Under the pieces are notes generated by a model. It did no database searches. It was given only the letters and a program-made list of their open reading frames with translations, and had not been told where the DNA came from. 45,051 nucleotides of DNA from Verrucomicrobiota bacterium (GTDB taxonomy: Bacteria; Verrucomicrobiota; Verrucomicrobiia; Chthoniobacterales; UBA10450), in contig QHPD01000008.1 of the NCBI GenBank assembly GCA_003218975.1, forward strand, positions 1-45,051, given 5' to 3'. Positions 17,201 to 25,112 of this stretch are shown piece by piece. Numbering within the stretch: the first letter of the stretch is position 1; every line of letters begins with the position of its first letter. A program made the position numbers and the translations under genes.

Positions 17201-17911
17201 TCACACCTTGTGGCGTAAGGGTCGCAGCGCGTGCGTTAGTTTTCGCAGGCCTAGTTCAAGACGCGTTTTTACTGTCCCAAGCGGCGCATTCGTCGCGGCG
17301 GCAATCTCGCTGTGGCTTAGCCCCTTGAAAAAAGCCAGCTCCAGCGCCTCGCGCTGAAGCGGCGGCAGCGTTCGCATGGATTTCTTCAGAAAGCCACGCA
17401 GATCGTTTAGAATAAAAGGAGCGTAGGCCTCCCGGCGCGGATTGCGTGGCCGTTGCCGCAACGCTTGCCCGTAACGCTCCCGTGCGCGGGAATAAGCCTG
17501 GCGCCGGCGCAATCGATCGATGGCGCGCCGGCGCGCGATCGTCACCATCCAGCCAAGAGGTCTGCCCGCCTTTGGTGAGTAATGATCGGCTTCCTTCCAG
17601 ATTTGGAGAAGAATTTCTTGCAACACATCATCCCCTTCAGCCTCTTCATGAACGACGCCGTCGATCGTCGCTCGCAGTCTTTTGCCGTGCCTGCCATACA
17701 ACTCGGCAAGCGCGTCGTGACGCCGGTGCGAAATATCTTTCATCAGCGCCTCGTCGGTGGTTGCTAGTACTCCTGCTCTCTCGAGAGTGTCAATCACGGC
17801 TGTTTTATCTTTGAAAGCCACCCTGGCGCTCATCATCGAGCGAACTCCACCACCTGAATTGGTCTTGGGCGCGCAGGATCGACAGTCGCTCTTCGGATTT
17901 GAGATGAACAT
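17201..17911 (-). CDS. ECF-type RNA polymerase sigma factor, 236 aa
   Basis: Region 2 is at about 55-125 (DALAELYGRHGKRLRATIDG, DDVLQEILLQIWKEADHYSP, GWMVTIARRRAIDRLRRRQA). Region 4 is at about 175-230 (LPPLQREALELAFFKGLSHS, then EIAAATNAPLGTVKTRLELG), a helix-turn-helix that reads the -35 element. The layout resembles SigK/RpoE-like ECF factors. The first 25 residues are atypical, and a start at the Met pair MMSARVAF (residues 26-27) is equally likely. No anti-sigma gene is adjacent, so its control is unknown. Confidence 0.85.
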   Translation of the reverse strand: MFISNPKSDCRSCAPKTNSGGGVRSMMSARVAFKDKTAVIDTLERAGVLATTDEALMKDISHRRHDALAELYGRHGKRLRATIDGVVHEEAEGDDVLQEILLQIWKEADHYSPKAGRPLGWMVTIARRRAIDRLRRRQAYSRARERYGQALRQRPRNPRREAYAPFILNDLRGFLKKSMRTLPPLQREALELAFFKGLSHSEIAAATNAPLGTVKTRLELGLRKLTHALRPLRHKV

Positions 17912-18084
17912 TCATGCTGCCTCGGTCTCGCTGAAATAGTTTGATCGATCGGCAAAAACGCACAATCGGGGCGGCGGATGATTGTGTGATCAGGCAAAAT
18001 CCTACGGGATGTTTTTCTTTAGTAGGGGGAGAGCTCTGCGAGGCCGCCCAGGCTCGGTCCCGCAGAAGCTCGCCCCGGAGGGAG

Positions 18085-18474
18085 TCAGGCCTTTAAGAAG
18101 CTCGCTTGAGATGGACTGCGAATTTGAGCACTCGATGCGATCCGGTGCCCTGAACCGCCGCGATCAGCCGAACTCGATACAGGAGCCTTGCGTTCTTCGC
18201 CTGCCATCATCTCCACCTTCGCCAAGATTTCGTCCGTTGGCAGCACCCAATCCATCGGTATCGAATGACAACCCTCCATCGGACAAATCATCCGCAATGG
18301 TCCATTCCCGCGCGTGCCGCCCATCAACTGTATCTGATGACCGGTAATAATTTTGCCGCACACCAGGCAATAACGCTTGTCGTCGAGTGAGTGCCAGTGC
18401 CGGAATTGATCGAGCCGTCGCAATATCTGCAGCTTTTCCTCATCGGAAACGTGAACGCCGGAAGCAAGCGCCAT
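18085..18474 (-). CDS. Conserved protein with zinc-ribbon-like cysteines, 129 aa
   Basis: It begins MALASGVHVSDEEKLQILRR, then LDQFRHWHSLDDKRYCLVCG. Cysteines at YCLVCG and MICPMEGCHSIPMDW form a CxxC...CPxxGC pattern that could bind zinc. The core ends with VLPTDEILAKVEMMAGEE; the last 30 residues are Ser/Ala-rich and less convincing. I recall close relatives in Spartobacteria, but function is unknown. It would be cytoplasmic. Confidence 0.7.
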   Translation of the reverse strand: MALASGVHVSDEEKLQILRRLDQFRHWHSLDDKRYCLVCGKIITGHQIQLMGGTRGNGPLRMICPMEGCHSIPMDWVLPTDEILAKVEMMAGEERKAPVSSSADRGGSGHRIASSAQIRSPSQASFLKA

Positions 18475-18565
18475 AGCCGTAATATGCCTGCGTAGTGGTC
18501 AGGCACGCAATCAGCCGCACGGCGGATTCGTATATCGGTGAAAACCTTAGCCGCTTGCGCTGTGC

Positions 18566-18646
18566 TGTAGCCGGGATCGACGATCCCAGCTCAGATAAGC
18601 GGTAGCAAGCTTCCATGTCCGCCGGAATCACCGATTCCGGCTACAA
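18566..18646. repeat. Paired CTACA hairpin repeat (two palindromes)
   Basis: The left part is TGTAG followed by a GGGATC GAC GATCCC palindrome. The right part is GCCGGAATC ACC GATTCCGGC followed by TACAA. The two ends, TGTAG and CTACA, are themselves inverted. This is the fullest form of the family: two palindromes with outward TGTAG/CTACA ends, 81 bases. Confidence 0.7.
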
Positions 18647-18663
18647 CTAAAAAACCACATCCA

Positions 18664-18996
18664 ATGCCTCGAAGGCATGCGTTTCAAACGGTGATGAAGA
18701 GAAACGGTCAATTTTCAGATGGGCGTCCCATGGATGAGACACGGCCAGCGATGGAAGAAATGGAAGTTTATTGCGCCGCAAATCCGGGCAGCCCATCGGC
18801 AGTGCACCGTCCTCGACTATTTATTCGCGGCGAACTTTGGATTGCACTGCTTGGTCCCTGTGTTGAAGAAGGAATCGTTGGGATCGGGTCCACGGTCAAA
18901 GCAGCCTTGCGGGCGTTTGATGCACAATATCTGGCCGGACTGCGTCCGCCGGCTCCGGCAGGCAGAAGCTATCGCGCAACTGGCGGTTCAAAGTGA
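18664..18996 (+). CDS. Small hypothetical protein with RPRLFIRGELWIALLGP motif, 110 aa
   Basis: The first 33 residues look unreliable. From about residue 42 the sequence is coherent: SPSAVHRPRLFIRGELWIAL, then LGPCVEEGIVGIGSTVKAAL and RAFDAQYLAGLRPP. The pattern suggests a small alpha/beta domain with an amphipathic final helix. Alternative starts at internal Met codons (18694, 18730, 18751) cannot be separated because none has a clear ribosome binding site. I recall similar verrucomicrobial orphans; function unknown. Confidence 0.5.
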   Translation: MPRRHAFQTVMKRNGQFSDGRPMDETRPAMEEMEVYCAANPGSPSAVHRPRLFIRGELWIALLGPCVEEGIVGIGSTVKAALRAFDAQYLAGLRPPAPAGRSYRATGGSK

Positions 18997-19147
18997 CCGG
19001 GGTCTGAATTCGATCGAAAAAGCCGGGCGGCAATGCCCGCATTTTATTGTGCCAACGCGTTGAGGACAACGGCTTCCACCTTTTTGCCTTTAAACAGCGC
19101 CGCTTTACGATTAAGCTCAGCGCTGGGATCGCCAGTTTAGTGGGCTC

Positions 19148-20770
19148 ATGAAAAAAATAAGGACCGCACATGAGAGGACCCGCAAGCCGGTGCGACACCG
19201 CGCTCGCGCTGGCGACAGCAACGGCGCACCTGATGTTAGTCTTTTACGTCATCCAAGAAACGACCTGGAAGCGGCCATCCAGCGATATGTCGATCTTTAC
19301 GATTTTGCGCCGATTGCTTATGTGAGCTTCGACCGAGCGGGCCGGATTGAAGAAGCCAATCTGGCGGCGACCGAGCTTTTGGGATCTCCGCGGGATTTGT
19401 TAATCGGCAGACCATTTGCGCTTTACGTCGCCGATTCGGATTCATTTCTGCGCCATTTGCTTTACTGCCGAACATCCGAACAGCGCGTTGAAACCGAGCT
19501 GCTCCTGAAGTCGAGAAAAGGGGAGCCGATTCCCGCTCAACTCTCTAGCACGCCGATAACATTGACATCTAAAGACGGCGCGCGCCTTTATCAAACGGCC
19601 GTCATCGATTTGCGAGAGCGTAGACGCGCCGAACAAGCGTTGCGCGAAAGCCAGCAACGGCTGCAAGCAACTTACGAGCGCGCACCGATTGGGATCGTCG
19701 AATCTTCACCCGACGGCGAATACGTCGGCGTCAATGAAGAGTTTTGCCGCTTCCTGGGATACAGCAAAGGCGAACTGCTACAGCGCAACATCAAAGATGT
19801 AACGCACAAAGAAGATTATCCGCGCGACATCAAACTGCACCGTCAACTCATCGCGGGCGAGATTCCGTTTTATGAAATCGAAAAACGGTACATCCGAAAA
19901 GATCGAGCGATTGTTTGGGCTGAAATGCTGCGCTCAATTGTGCGCGATGCGAATGGAAAGCCCCTCTATACCATCGGCACGGTACATGACATCACGCAGC
20001 ACAAAAAAGCGGAAGCCGCGCTGCAAAAATCGAAAGACCTACTGGGAAGACTCGTGCGAGAGCGCACCAAGGCATTACGCATCGCAAATGCCGAGTTAAA
20101 AAATGAGATCGAGCATCGTAAGGGACTGGAAGGAGAAATCCTTTCTATCAGTGACCGGGAGCAACAGCGCTTAGGCCAGGAGTTGCACGACGGGATTTGC
20201 CAGCACCTCACGGCAGTCGCATTCATGGCTCGCTCAGTGGCGTTGCGGTTGAAGAACCATCGCGTCATCGAAGTAAGTGATATCGAAAAAATCGCGGAGC
20301 TGGTGAACGATGCTGCGACCGACACGCGCAACCTTTCCCGCGCTTTACATCGGAGCGATGTCGATGCGGCCGGACTGGTCAATGCTTTGCAAGACTTAGT
20401 TGACCGGGAAATCTGGAAGGTACCCTGCCGGCTGGAAGTCAAACCATCATTTCACATCGAGGATGACATCGCTGCGGCGCAGCTTTATCGCATCGCGCGT
20501 GAAGCGGTCATCAACGCCAACAACCATGCGCAAGCGCGCGAAATTGTCATCAAACTGGAGCGATCGCGAGAGAGAATCGTTTTGCGCGTAATCGATGACG
20601 GCATCGGATTTTCCAATGAGCCGAAATTGAAGCAAGGCCTGGGCGCTCACATCATGAAGTATCGAGCTCGATTGATCGGTGGGCGTCTGGAAATCGACTC
20701 TCCAAAGCGAGGCGGCACACGTGTTTCCTGTTATTTGCCTTTGCCGAGACGGCGCGCTCCAGCCAAGTAA
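19148..20770 (+). CDS. Two-PAS-domain sensor histidine kinase, NarX/HisKA_3 type, 540 aa
   Basis: PAS domains lie at about 45-155 (YDFAPIAYVSFDRAGRIEEA) and 170-290 (YERAPIGIVESSPDGEYVGV), the second followed by a PAC segment ending GTVHDITQHKKAE. A coiled coil leads to the HisKA_3 box DREQQRLGQELHDGICQHLT with phospho-acceptor His347. The HATPase_c domain has the N box (REAVINANNHAQA) and G boxes (VIDDGIGF, KQGLGAHIMKYRA). No transmembrane segment is seen, so it is a cytoplasmic sensor. PAS ligands or redox state may be the signal. It is paired with the NarL-type regulator at 21026. Confidence 0.93.
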   Translation: MKKIRTAHERTRKPVRHRARAGDSNGAPDVSLLRHPRNDLEAAIQRYVDLYDFAPIAYVSFDRAGRIEEANLAATELLGSPRDLLIGRPFALYVADSDSFLRHLLYCRTSEQRVETELLLKSRKGEPIPAQLSSTPITLTSKDGARLYQTAVIDLRERRRAEQALRESQQRLQATYERAPIGIVESSPDGEYVGVNEEFCRFLGYSKGELLQRNIKDVTHKEDYPRDIKLHRQLIAGEIPFYEIEKRYIRKDRAIVWAEMLRSIVRDANGKPLYTIGTVHDITQHKKAEAALQKSKDLLGRLVRERTKALRIANAELKNEIEHRKGLEGEILSISDREQQRLGQELHDGICQHLTAVAFMARSVALRLKNHRVIEVSDIEKIAELVNDAATDTRNLSRALHRSDVDAAGLVNALQDLVDREIWKVPCRLEVKPSFHIEDDIAAAQLYRIAREAVINANNHAQAREIVIKLERSRERIVLRVIDDGIGFSNEPKLKQGLGAHIMKYRARLIGGRLEIDSPKRGGTRVSCYLPLPRRRAPAK

Positions 20771-20802
20771 ATCACACAAGAAAGAGAACCTCGGCTAAGG
20801 CC

Positions 20803-21015
20803 ATGCCTAGCCAAAACCGCAAAGGCACCAGTGGCCAGGAATATAAAATTCAAGCATCTGGCAACCCGTCGAGTGGCGAATCGTTAGAGGGGGCGATTAA
20901 AAAGGGACTGCAATGACACGCCGTGGAGGAATTCCACCAGGCGAAGATCGGTCTCGTAAATCTTGGTTACAAACCGGACGGTTATAGCGCAAATGAAATC
21001 CGCTGGATCGACTGA
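20803..21015 (+). pseudogene. Small 71-codon frame interrupted by an in-frame TGA
   Basis: From ATG at 20803 the frame reads MPSQNRKGTSGQEYKIQASG, then a run ending EGAIKKGLQ before TGA at 20914-20916. The same frame resumes HAVEEFHQAKIGLVNLGYKP then DGYSANEIRWID and ends at TGA 21013-21015. The two halves look like one small domain. Either one nonsense mutation has killed it or the stop is read through. It overlaps the earliest possible start of the downstream regulator, which argues for the regulator starting later. Family not recognised. Confidence 0.5.
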
Positions 21016-21025
21016 CAAGCAGACA

Positions 21026-21691
21026 ATGTGCAGTTCGCCAAACGCGAAGCGGATTGTAATCGTCGATGATCATCCGCTATTTCGAAAAGGTCTTGAGCAA
21101 TTGATCCATTCGGACGGAGGTTTCATGGTTTGCGGTGAAGCAGGCGACGCCGCGGAAGCGATGGAAATAATTCGCAAACTGCATCCCGATCTTGCGATTG
21201 TCGATCTTAGTTTGCCCGGTGCCAACGGAATTGAGCTGATCAAAAACATTCGCGCCGAATTCCCGAGGCTATCAATTCTGGTGCTCTCGATGCACGATGA
21301 ATCGCTCTACGCGTTGCGCGCGCTGCGCGCGGGAGCGCACGGCTACGTGATGAAACACGAGGCCATGGCCAACGTCCTCCAGGCAATTCACGAAGTCTTT
21401 AGCGGACGTCCTTATCTTAGCCCGGCAATGGCGGCCCAGGTGATTACAAAATTCGCGCATCGCCAGTCTGAGGGCGAGACTGACTCGGTCGAGAGACTGA
21501 GCGATCGTGAGCTGGAAATTCTGGAGCTGATCGGGAAAGGGATTGAAGTGCGACAGATCGCGAAGCAGTTGCATCTCAGTCCCAAAACGGTGGAGACTCA
21601 CCGGGCGCACATTAAGGAGAAGCTGCGGCTAAAGAATGCGCGAGAAGTAGCGCGTTTCGCCTTGCAATGGCTGGGCGCGCGCAGTGTTTGA
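21026..21691 (+). CDS. NarL/FixJ-family response regulator, 221 aa
   Basis: The start at 21026 (MCSSPNAKRIVIVDDHPLFR) is preferred; in-frame starts at 20963 and 20993 would overlap the small frame at 20803. The receiver domain has the acidic pair VDDH, the phospho-acceptor in LAIVDLSLPG (D60 in this numbering), a conserved Ser in VLSMHD and the Lys in GYVMKHEA. The C-terminal LuxR-type helix-turn-helix is LSDRELEILELIGKGIEVRQ with LSPKTVETHRAHIKEKL. It would take phosphate from the kinase at 19148 and control transcription. Confidence 0.93.
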   Translation: MCSSPNAKRIVIVDDHPLFRKGLEQLIHSDGGFMVCGEAGDAAEAMEIIRKLHPDLAIVDLSLPGANGIELIKNIRAEFPRLSILVLSMHDESLYALRALRAGAHGYVMKHEAMANVLQAIHEVFSGRPYLSPAMAAQVITKFAHRQSEGETDSVERLSDRELEILELIGKGIEVRQIAKQLHLSPKTVETHRAHIKEKLRLKNAREVARFALQWLGARSV

Positions 21692-21716
21692 GATCCGCGT
21701 GATTGAGTAGGCGGAA

Positions 21717-21775
21717 GAGTTGGTTGCGGGGGCTGGATTTGAACCAGCGATCCGGCAGCTGCCGGATTATGAGCC
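21717..21775 (-). pseudogene. Partial copy of initiator tRNA-Met (anticodon loop to 3' end)
   Basis: Bases 21717-21750 are identical to 22040-22073, covering the T arm, acceptor 3' strand and CCA of the real tRNA-fMet. The anticodon loop GGCTCATAA is also kept. Between them the copy holds a 16-base perfect palindrome (TCCGGCAGCTGCCGGA, 21751-21766) in place of the variable region. The D arm and 5' acceptor strand are missing, so it cannot be a working tRNA. The TAA stop of the GIY-YIG gene is formed by this anticodon loop. Confidence 0.85.
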
Positions 21776-22030
21776 CTCCGAATGCAAACCTGTCATCGAA
21801 TAAAAACCCGTACCGCGGCCTTGTCGTTTTAACCGGTTCTCCAGTTTTCTCGCGTCACTCAGAGACAGCTGCTCGCTCTGCCATGCAAGCCTCCAAGGCC
21901 CACGTCCCTTTGTCCAACGCGACTCGCCGGCATGATGCTGACCTATTCTTCGCGCGACATCATCGGTGATGCCGATGTAGAATCTACCTTCACGGTTTTG
22001 GAGAACGTAAACGCGATAAGCTGCCGGCAT
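21767..22030 (-). CDS. GIY-YIG domain endonuclease-like protein, 87 aa
   Basis: A single-domain GIY-YIG protein: YRVYVLQNREGRFYIGITDD gives the two beta strands of the motif (VYV...YIG). The catalytic Arg is in DVARRIGQHH and the metal-binding Glu in ARKLENRLKRQ. The end, GTGFYSMTGLHSEGS, runs into the tRNA remnant, which provides the stop codon. It starts 13 bases after the 3' end of tRNA-fMet on the same strand, so it may be transcribed with the tRNA. Family members are structure-selective or nicking nucleases. Its position between a tRNA and a tRNA fragment suggests it helped its own insertion. Confidence 0.85.
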   Translation of the reverse strand: MPAAYRVYVLQNREGRFYIGITDDVARRIGQHHAGESRWTKGRGPWRLAWQSEQLSLSDARKLENRLKRQGRGTGFYSMTGLHSEGS

Positions 22031-22043
22031 GCAGCAAAGGAGT

Positions 22044-22120
<77 letters not shown>

Positions 22121-22199
22121 CCTTTACTTATGCCAATGAAGGCAGCGAAAGCAAACCGAAAAGCGGCGACATGTCGCCGCACTCCCCAGGTATCGAAAT

Positions 22200-22274
22200 T
22201 GGCTCCAGCGGTAGGATTCGAACCTACGACCAATCGGTTAACAGCCGACCGCTCTACCACTGAGCTACGCTGGA
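22200..22274 (-). tRNA. tRNA-Asn (GTT)
   Basis: The minus strand begins TCCAGCGTAGCTCAGTGGTA and the anticodon loop is CTGTTAA (GUU). The T arm is GTAGG TTCGAAT CCTAC, the acceptor end CGCTGGA pairs with TCCAGCG, the discriminator is G, and CCA is encoded. All four arms form. Confidence 0.97.
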
Positions 22275-22442
22275 TCGCTTACTGCTCAAAAAATCGGCAA
22301 ACACATTTCGCTCACTCACGCTCCCGAGGCAAGTTCCAGTCGCGCGATCGCCCACGGTGAGCGGGTAGCAGTCGCGCCGTAGCAAAGACCGCTTTGAGTC
22401 GCGCGCGGTTGCTTTCCGCGCGACTTGCGATTCCTGTCTCAC

Positions 22443-23357
22443 GTGAGTCCAAAAAGCTCCGTTCAATCGAAACGCGGGAAAATTCTCGTAGGAACAGCGA
22501 GCTGGTCTGATCTGGCCTTTGTTCAACATTGGTATCCGAAGGGGATGCGTCCGGGCGACCGGCTCGGCTGGTACGCCCAGCATTTCGAGATGGTCGAAGT
22601 GAATTCAACTTTCTATTCCGTGCCAGATTTGCGAATGGCGGAGCGTTGGTGCGCCGCTACGCCCGACGCATTCACGTTCGATGTAAAACTGCATCAATTG
22701 TTTTCGTTTCATTCTACGCCAGCGAAATTGTTGCCGCGAGATTTGCAGCGGCGGGCAGCAACTGATGAGAGGGGCAACGTCGAGCGGACGCCTGATCTGG
22801 TGGAAGCAGTGCTGAATCTTTTTCTACGTTCGATGTCGATCTTGCGCTCGGCGAAAAAGCTCGGCGCACTCCTTCTGCAGTTGTCGCCTGCGTTTTCACC
22901 GCGCATGCATAACCTGGACGAACTTGGCAAGTTGATCGAGTCGCTACGCGATTACCGGTTGGCCATCGAATTTCGAAACCGCAACTGGGCAATCGGCGAT
23001 CAATTAAGATCGACCACCGATTTCTTGCGGCAACGCAAGGCGGCGTTTGTGAACGTCGATGCTCCTGCCGAAGAACACTTCACCATTATGCCATCCAATC
23101 TGAATGAGATCACCAATTCGACCCTCGCCTATCTGCGGCTACATGGACGAAACGCGCGCGCTTATCTCACCGGAAAAACCGTGGCTGCGCGTTTCAATTA
23201 CGATTATCGCGATGACGAGATTGATGAAGTGGCGGAACGCAGTAGGCAACTTGGGCGCGAAGCACACGAAGTGCACGTGGTGTTTAACAACAACGCGCTC
23301 GATTACGCGCCCCGGGCTGCAACGCGATTGCGCACAGCGCTCGGACAGTTGATCTAA
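22443..23357 (+). CDS. DUF72 (YecE-like) family protein, 304 aa
   Basis: The start GTG at 22443 gives MSPKSSVQSKRGKILVGTAS; a TTG six codons upstream is also possible. The TIM-barrel DUF72 signature is clear: GTASWSDLAF, FEMVEVNSTFYSVPD, WCAATPDAFTFDVKLHQLFS, LGALLLQLSPAFS, YRLAIEFRNRNW, AYLRLHGRN and VHVVFNNNALDYAPRAATRL. Length is normal. Members bind an unknown phosphate-containing ligand and are implicated in Fe-S or nucleic acid processes without a settled function. It follows the tRNA cluster divergently. Confidence 0.9.
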   Translation: MSPKSSVQSKRGKILVGTASWSDLAFVQHWYPKGMRPGDRLGWYAQHFEMVEVNSTFYSVPDLRMAERWCAATPDAFTFDVKLHQLFSFHSTPAKLLPRDLQRRAATDERGNVERTPDLVEAVLNLFLRSMSILRSAKKLGALLLQLSPAFSPRMHNLDELGKLIESLRDYRLAIEFRNRNWAIGDQLRSTTDFLRQRKAAFVNVDAPAEEHFTIMPSNLNEITNSTLAYLRLHGRNARAYLTGKTVAARFNYDYRDDEIDEVAERSRQLGREAHEVHVVFNNNALDYAPRAATRLRTALGQLI

Positions 23358-23386
23358 CCAGCGTTATCTCTCTGCGCATTTTTTAA

Positions 23387-23423
23387 TTGAACATTCGGCA
23401 TCGGATGTTGGATGTTCGACGTT
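23387..23423. repeat. Short GAACATTCGGCATCGG...ATGTTCGACGTT repeat
   Basis: The stretch between the DUF72 gene and the next gene is built from variants of GAACATTCG and GGATGTTGGATGTTCGACG, partly inverted (GAACAT/ATGTTC). This style of degenerate repeat is familiar from large environmental genomes. Only one copy is in the window. Confidence 0.35.
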
Positions 23424-23448
23424 AAAGGAACGAATCCGCGAACAACCC

Positions 23449-24108
23449 ATGCGCCTCACAGCTACCTACTATCTCGACGTCATTTCCTCGTGGTGTTTTT
23501 GGGCGGAGCCGACGTGGGCAGAGTTGAGGGCGCGCTACAGCGACAGAGTCGAGTTTCAATGGAAAATTGCGCTGCTGGACAAGACTGGCCTGCCGACTTC
23601 GCGCGAGCAAGAGGAATGGTTCTACCGGCGCAGCGGCACGATCATGCGTTCGCCGTTCATGTTGAGCAGTGAATGGTTCCAGCCGGGCTGGCCCGAATAT
23701 CTCGCGCCAAATTGCGTAGCCGAAGCTGCGAAAGATTTCGGAATTACCGATGACCGTGTCCGGCTCGCGCTGGCTCATGCCGGATTGCGCGAGGGAAAAA
23801 AATTCGGGGAGTGGAAAGTCGCCGCCGAGATCGGCGCGCGCGCGGCCAATATCGATGTTGAGAAGTTGCTCGGGAGCGCGCGTTCAGCTGCGGTGGAAGC
23901 GCGGGTCCGCGCCGCCACCGCCGCGTTTCACTCATTGCAGGTGACGCAGCGGCCCACTTTCGTATTCGACACGGAAATCGGCGATCGCGCGGTTTTTTCC
24001 GGCGTTGTCAGGCTAAAGCCGCTTGTCGCGACAATTGAGTCAATGCTCGATGACGCCGCGGCCTATGCCGCGCACAAAGCGCACTTTGGCGACCCGCCGG
24101 CAAGGTGA
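23449..24108 (+). CDS. DsbA-family (FrnE-like) thioredoxin-fold protein, 219 aa
   Basis: The strand MRLTATYYLDVISSWCFWAE places a single cysteine where the CxxC motif normally sits (CFWA). The helical insertion (SREQEEWFYRRSGTIMRSPF, NCVAEAAKDFGITDDRVRLA) and the cis-Pro loop QVTQRPTFVFDTEIGD are of the DSBA/2-hydroxychromene isomerase type. With no second active-site cysteine it is more likely an isomerase or glutathione-dependent enzyme than a disulfide oxidase. No signal peptide: cytoplasmic. No ribosome binding site is obvious. Confidence 0.8.
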   Translation: MRLTATYYLDVISSWCFWAEPTWAELRARYSDRVEFQWKIALLDKTGLPTSREQEEWFYRRSGTIMRSPFMLSSEWFQPGWPEYLAPNCVAEAAKDFGITDDRVRLALAHAGLREGKKFGEWKVAAEIGARAANIDVEKLLGSARSAAVEARVRAATAAFHSLQVTQRPTFVFDTEIGDRAVFSGVVRLKPLVATIESMLDDAAAYAAHKAHFGDPPAR

Positions 24109-24149
24109 TCGGAATTGAGAAACTCGTTTCACCTTGTTAGGTTTATTTT

Positions 24150-24425
24150 GTGAATCCGAAAGAGATCAGGCAAGAACTGCATGCGACCCCGTTTGTCCCG
24201 TTTCGTGTTCACACGAGCGATGGAAAGCACTTGGGTGTGATGCACCCGGAGATGACAATGCTTACGCGAATAGCTTTGCTGATTGCACGGCCGGTGGCTG
24301 ACCCCACCCGCGAGATTCCTGCTCATTACGACTCGGTCTCGCCGCTGCATATTGTGCATCTCGAGCCGCTAGTTGCCGCGCGATTTGTTGGCGTGATTAT
24401 GACCAGATTCGTCTTGCCAGCGTAA
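24150..24425 (+). CDS. Small conserved protein, 91 aa
   Basis: A GTG start gives MNPKEIRQELHATPFVPFRV, then HTSDGKHLGVMHPEMTMLTR. The pattern LxxxPFxPFRxHxSDGxxxxVxHPExxxxxR followed by YDSVSPLHIVHLEPL is one I recall in many bacterial small proteins of unknown function. The final VAARFVGVIMTRFVLPA is hydrophobic and looks unlike the family, so the 3' end may have changed. Cytoplasmic. Confidence 0.6.
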   Translation: MNPKEIRQELHATPFVPFRVHTSDGKHLGVMHPEMTMLTRIALLIARPVADPTREIPAHYDSVSPLHIVHLEPLVAARFVGVIMTRFVLPA

Positions 24426-24606
24426 AAATGTTGCCTACAACTTGCCCTTGGCTTGCGATTATTAACGTGAGCCCGTCGCCGCGGTCAATCGCAGCTGCGG
24501 CGGTGCCAGAGTGTTCCGGCCAAACTGGCGACGGTGGAATCCGGAGATTGCGATCCAGGAAAATACGGCGTGACGGCGCACTCCCGTCCCGGCTGCAAGG
24601 AGATTG

Positions 24607-25071
24607 ATTAAACTGCAACACCAATTTCGCGTAAACGGTCGGATTCGCGCCCGCGAAGTCCGGGTCATCTTTGGTTCCACAGGCGAACAGCTGGGCATCT
24701 TGGAGCGGGACCGGCGACCAGCAGGGGCTAGGCTGAAAGAACTCAAATTCCGGGTGAACATCGACGAGCACGATTACCTGACAAAAGTGCGTCACGGCGA
24801 AGAATTCCTCGATCGCGGAAACAAGGTTCGCGTGCAGTTGCAATTTCGGGGCCGGGAAATGGCGCACCAGGAACTGGGGCTGCATTTAATGGAGAAAGTG
24901 CGCGAAGATCTCTCTGGGATGTCACAAGTAGAAACCGAACCAAAAATAACCGGGCGAAACCTGACCATGACGCTAACACCATTGCCAGCTAACCGCCGGA
25001 AACGAAAATTCATGGTACGGCCGAAAGAATCCGATCAGACCGAACCAACCGGCTCGTCGAGCAGCAGCTAA
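24607..25071 (+). CDS. infC: Translation initiation factor IF-3, N-domain shortened
   Basis: Residues FRVNGRIRAREVRVIFGSTG EQLGIL match the IF-3 N-terminus. The sequence then jumps to KELKFRVNIDEHDYLTKVRH, missing roughly 50 residues that normally finish the N domain (the LVEVxPxAxPPVCxIxDYGK stretch). The C-terminal domain is complete: GNKVRVQLQFRGREMAHQEL, EPKITGRNLTMTLTPLPANR. A Ser-rich tail follows. An AAGGAG box sits four bases before ATT at 24607; AUU is the classic infC start, and TTG at 24604 is the alternative. rpmI and rplT are not downstream. It is either a deleted second copy or a shortened functional form. Confidence 0.75.
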   Translation: MKLQHQFRVNGRIRAREVRVIFGSTGEQLGILERDRRPAGARLKELKFRVNIDEHDYLTKVRHGEEFLDRGNKVRVQLQFRGREMAHQELGLHLMEKVREDLSGMSQVETEPKITGRNLTMTLTPLPANRRKRKFMVRPKESDQTEPTGSSSSS

Positions 25072-25112
25072 TTGCAAAGAGGTGGAACGCGACCTCTCGG
25101 CGCGTTGAGATC

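Noticed and set aside
20803-21015. Dodecin as the identity of the interrupted small frame
   Set aside because: Length fits, but the dodecin core motifs for flavin binding are not visible.
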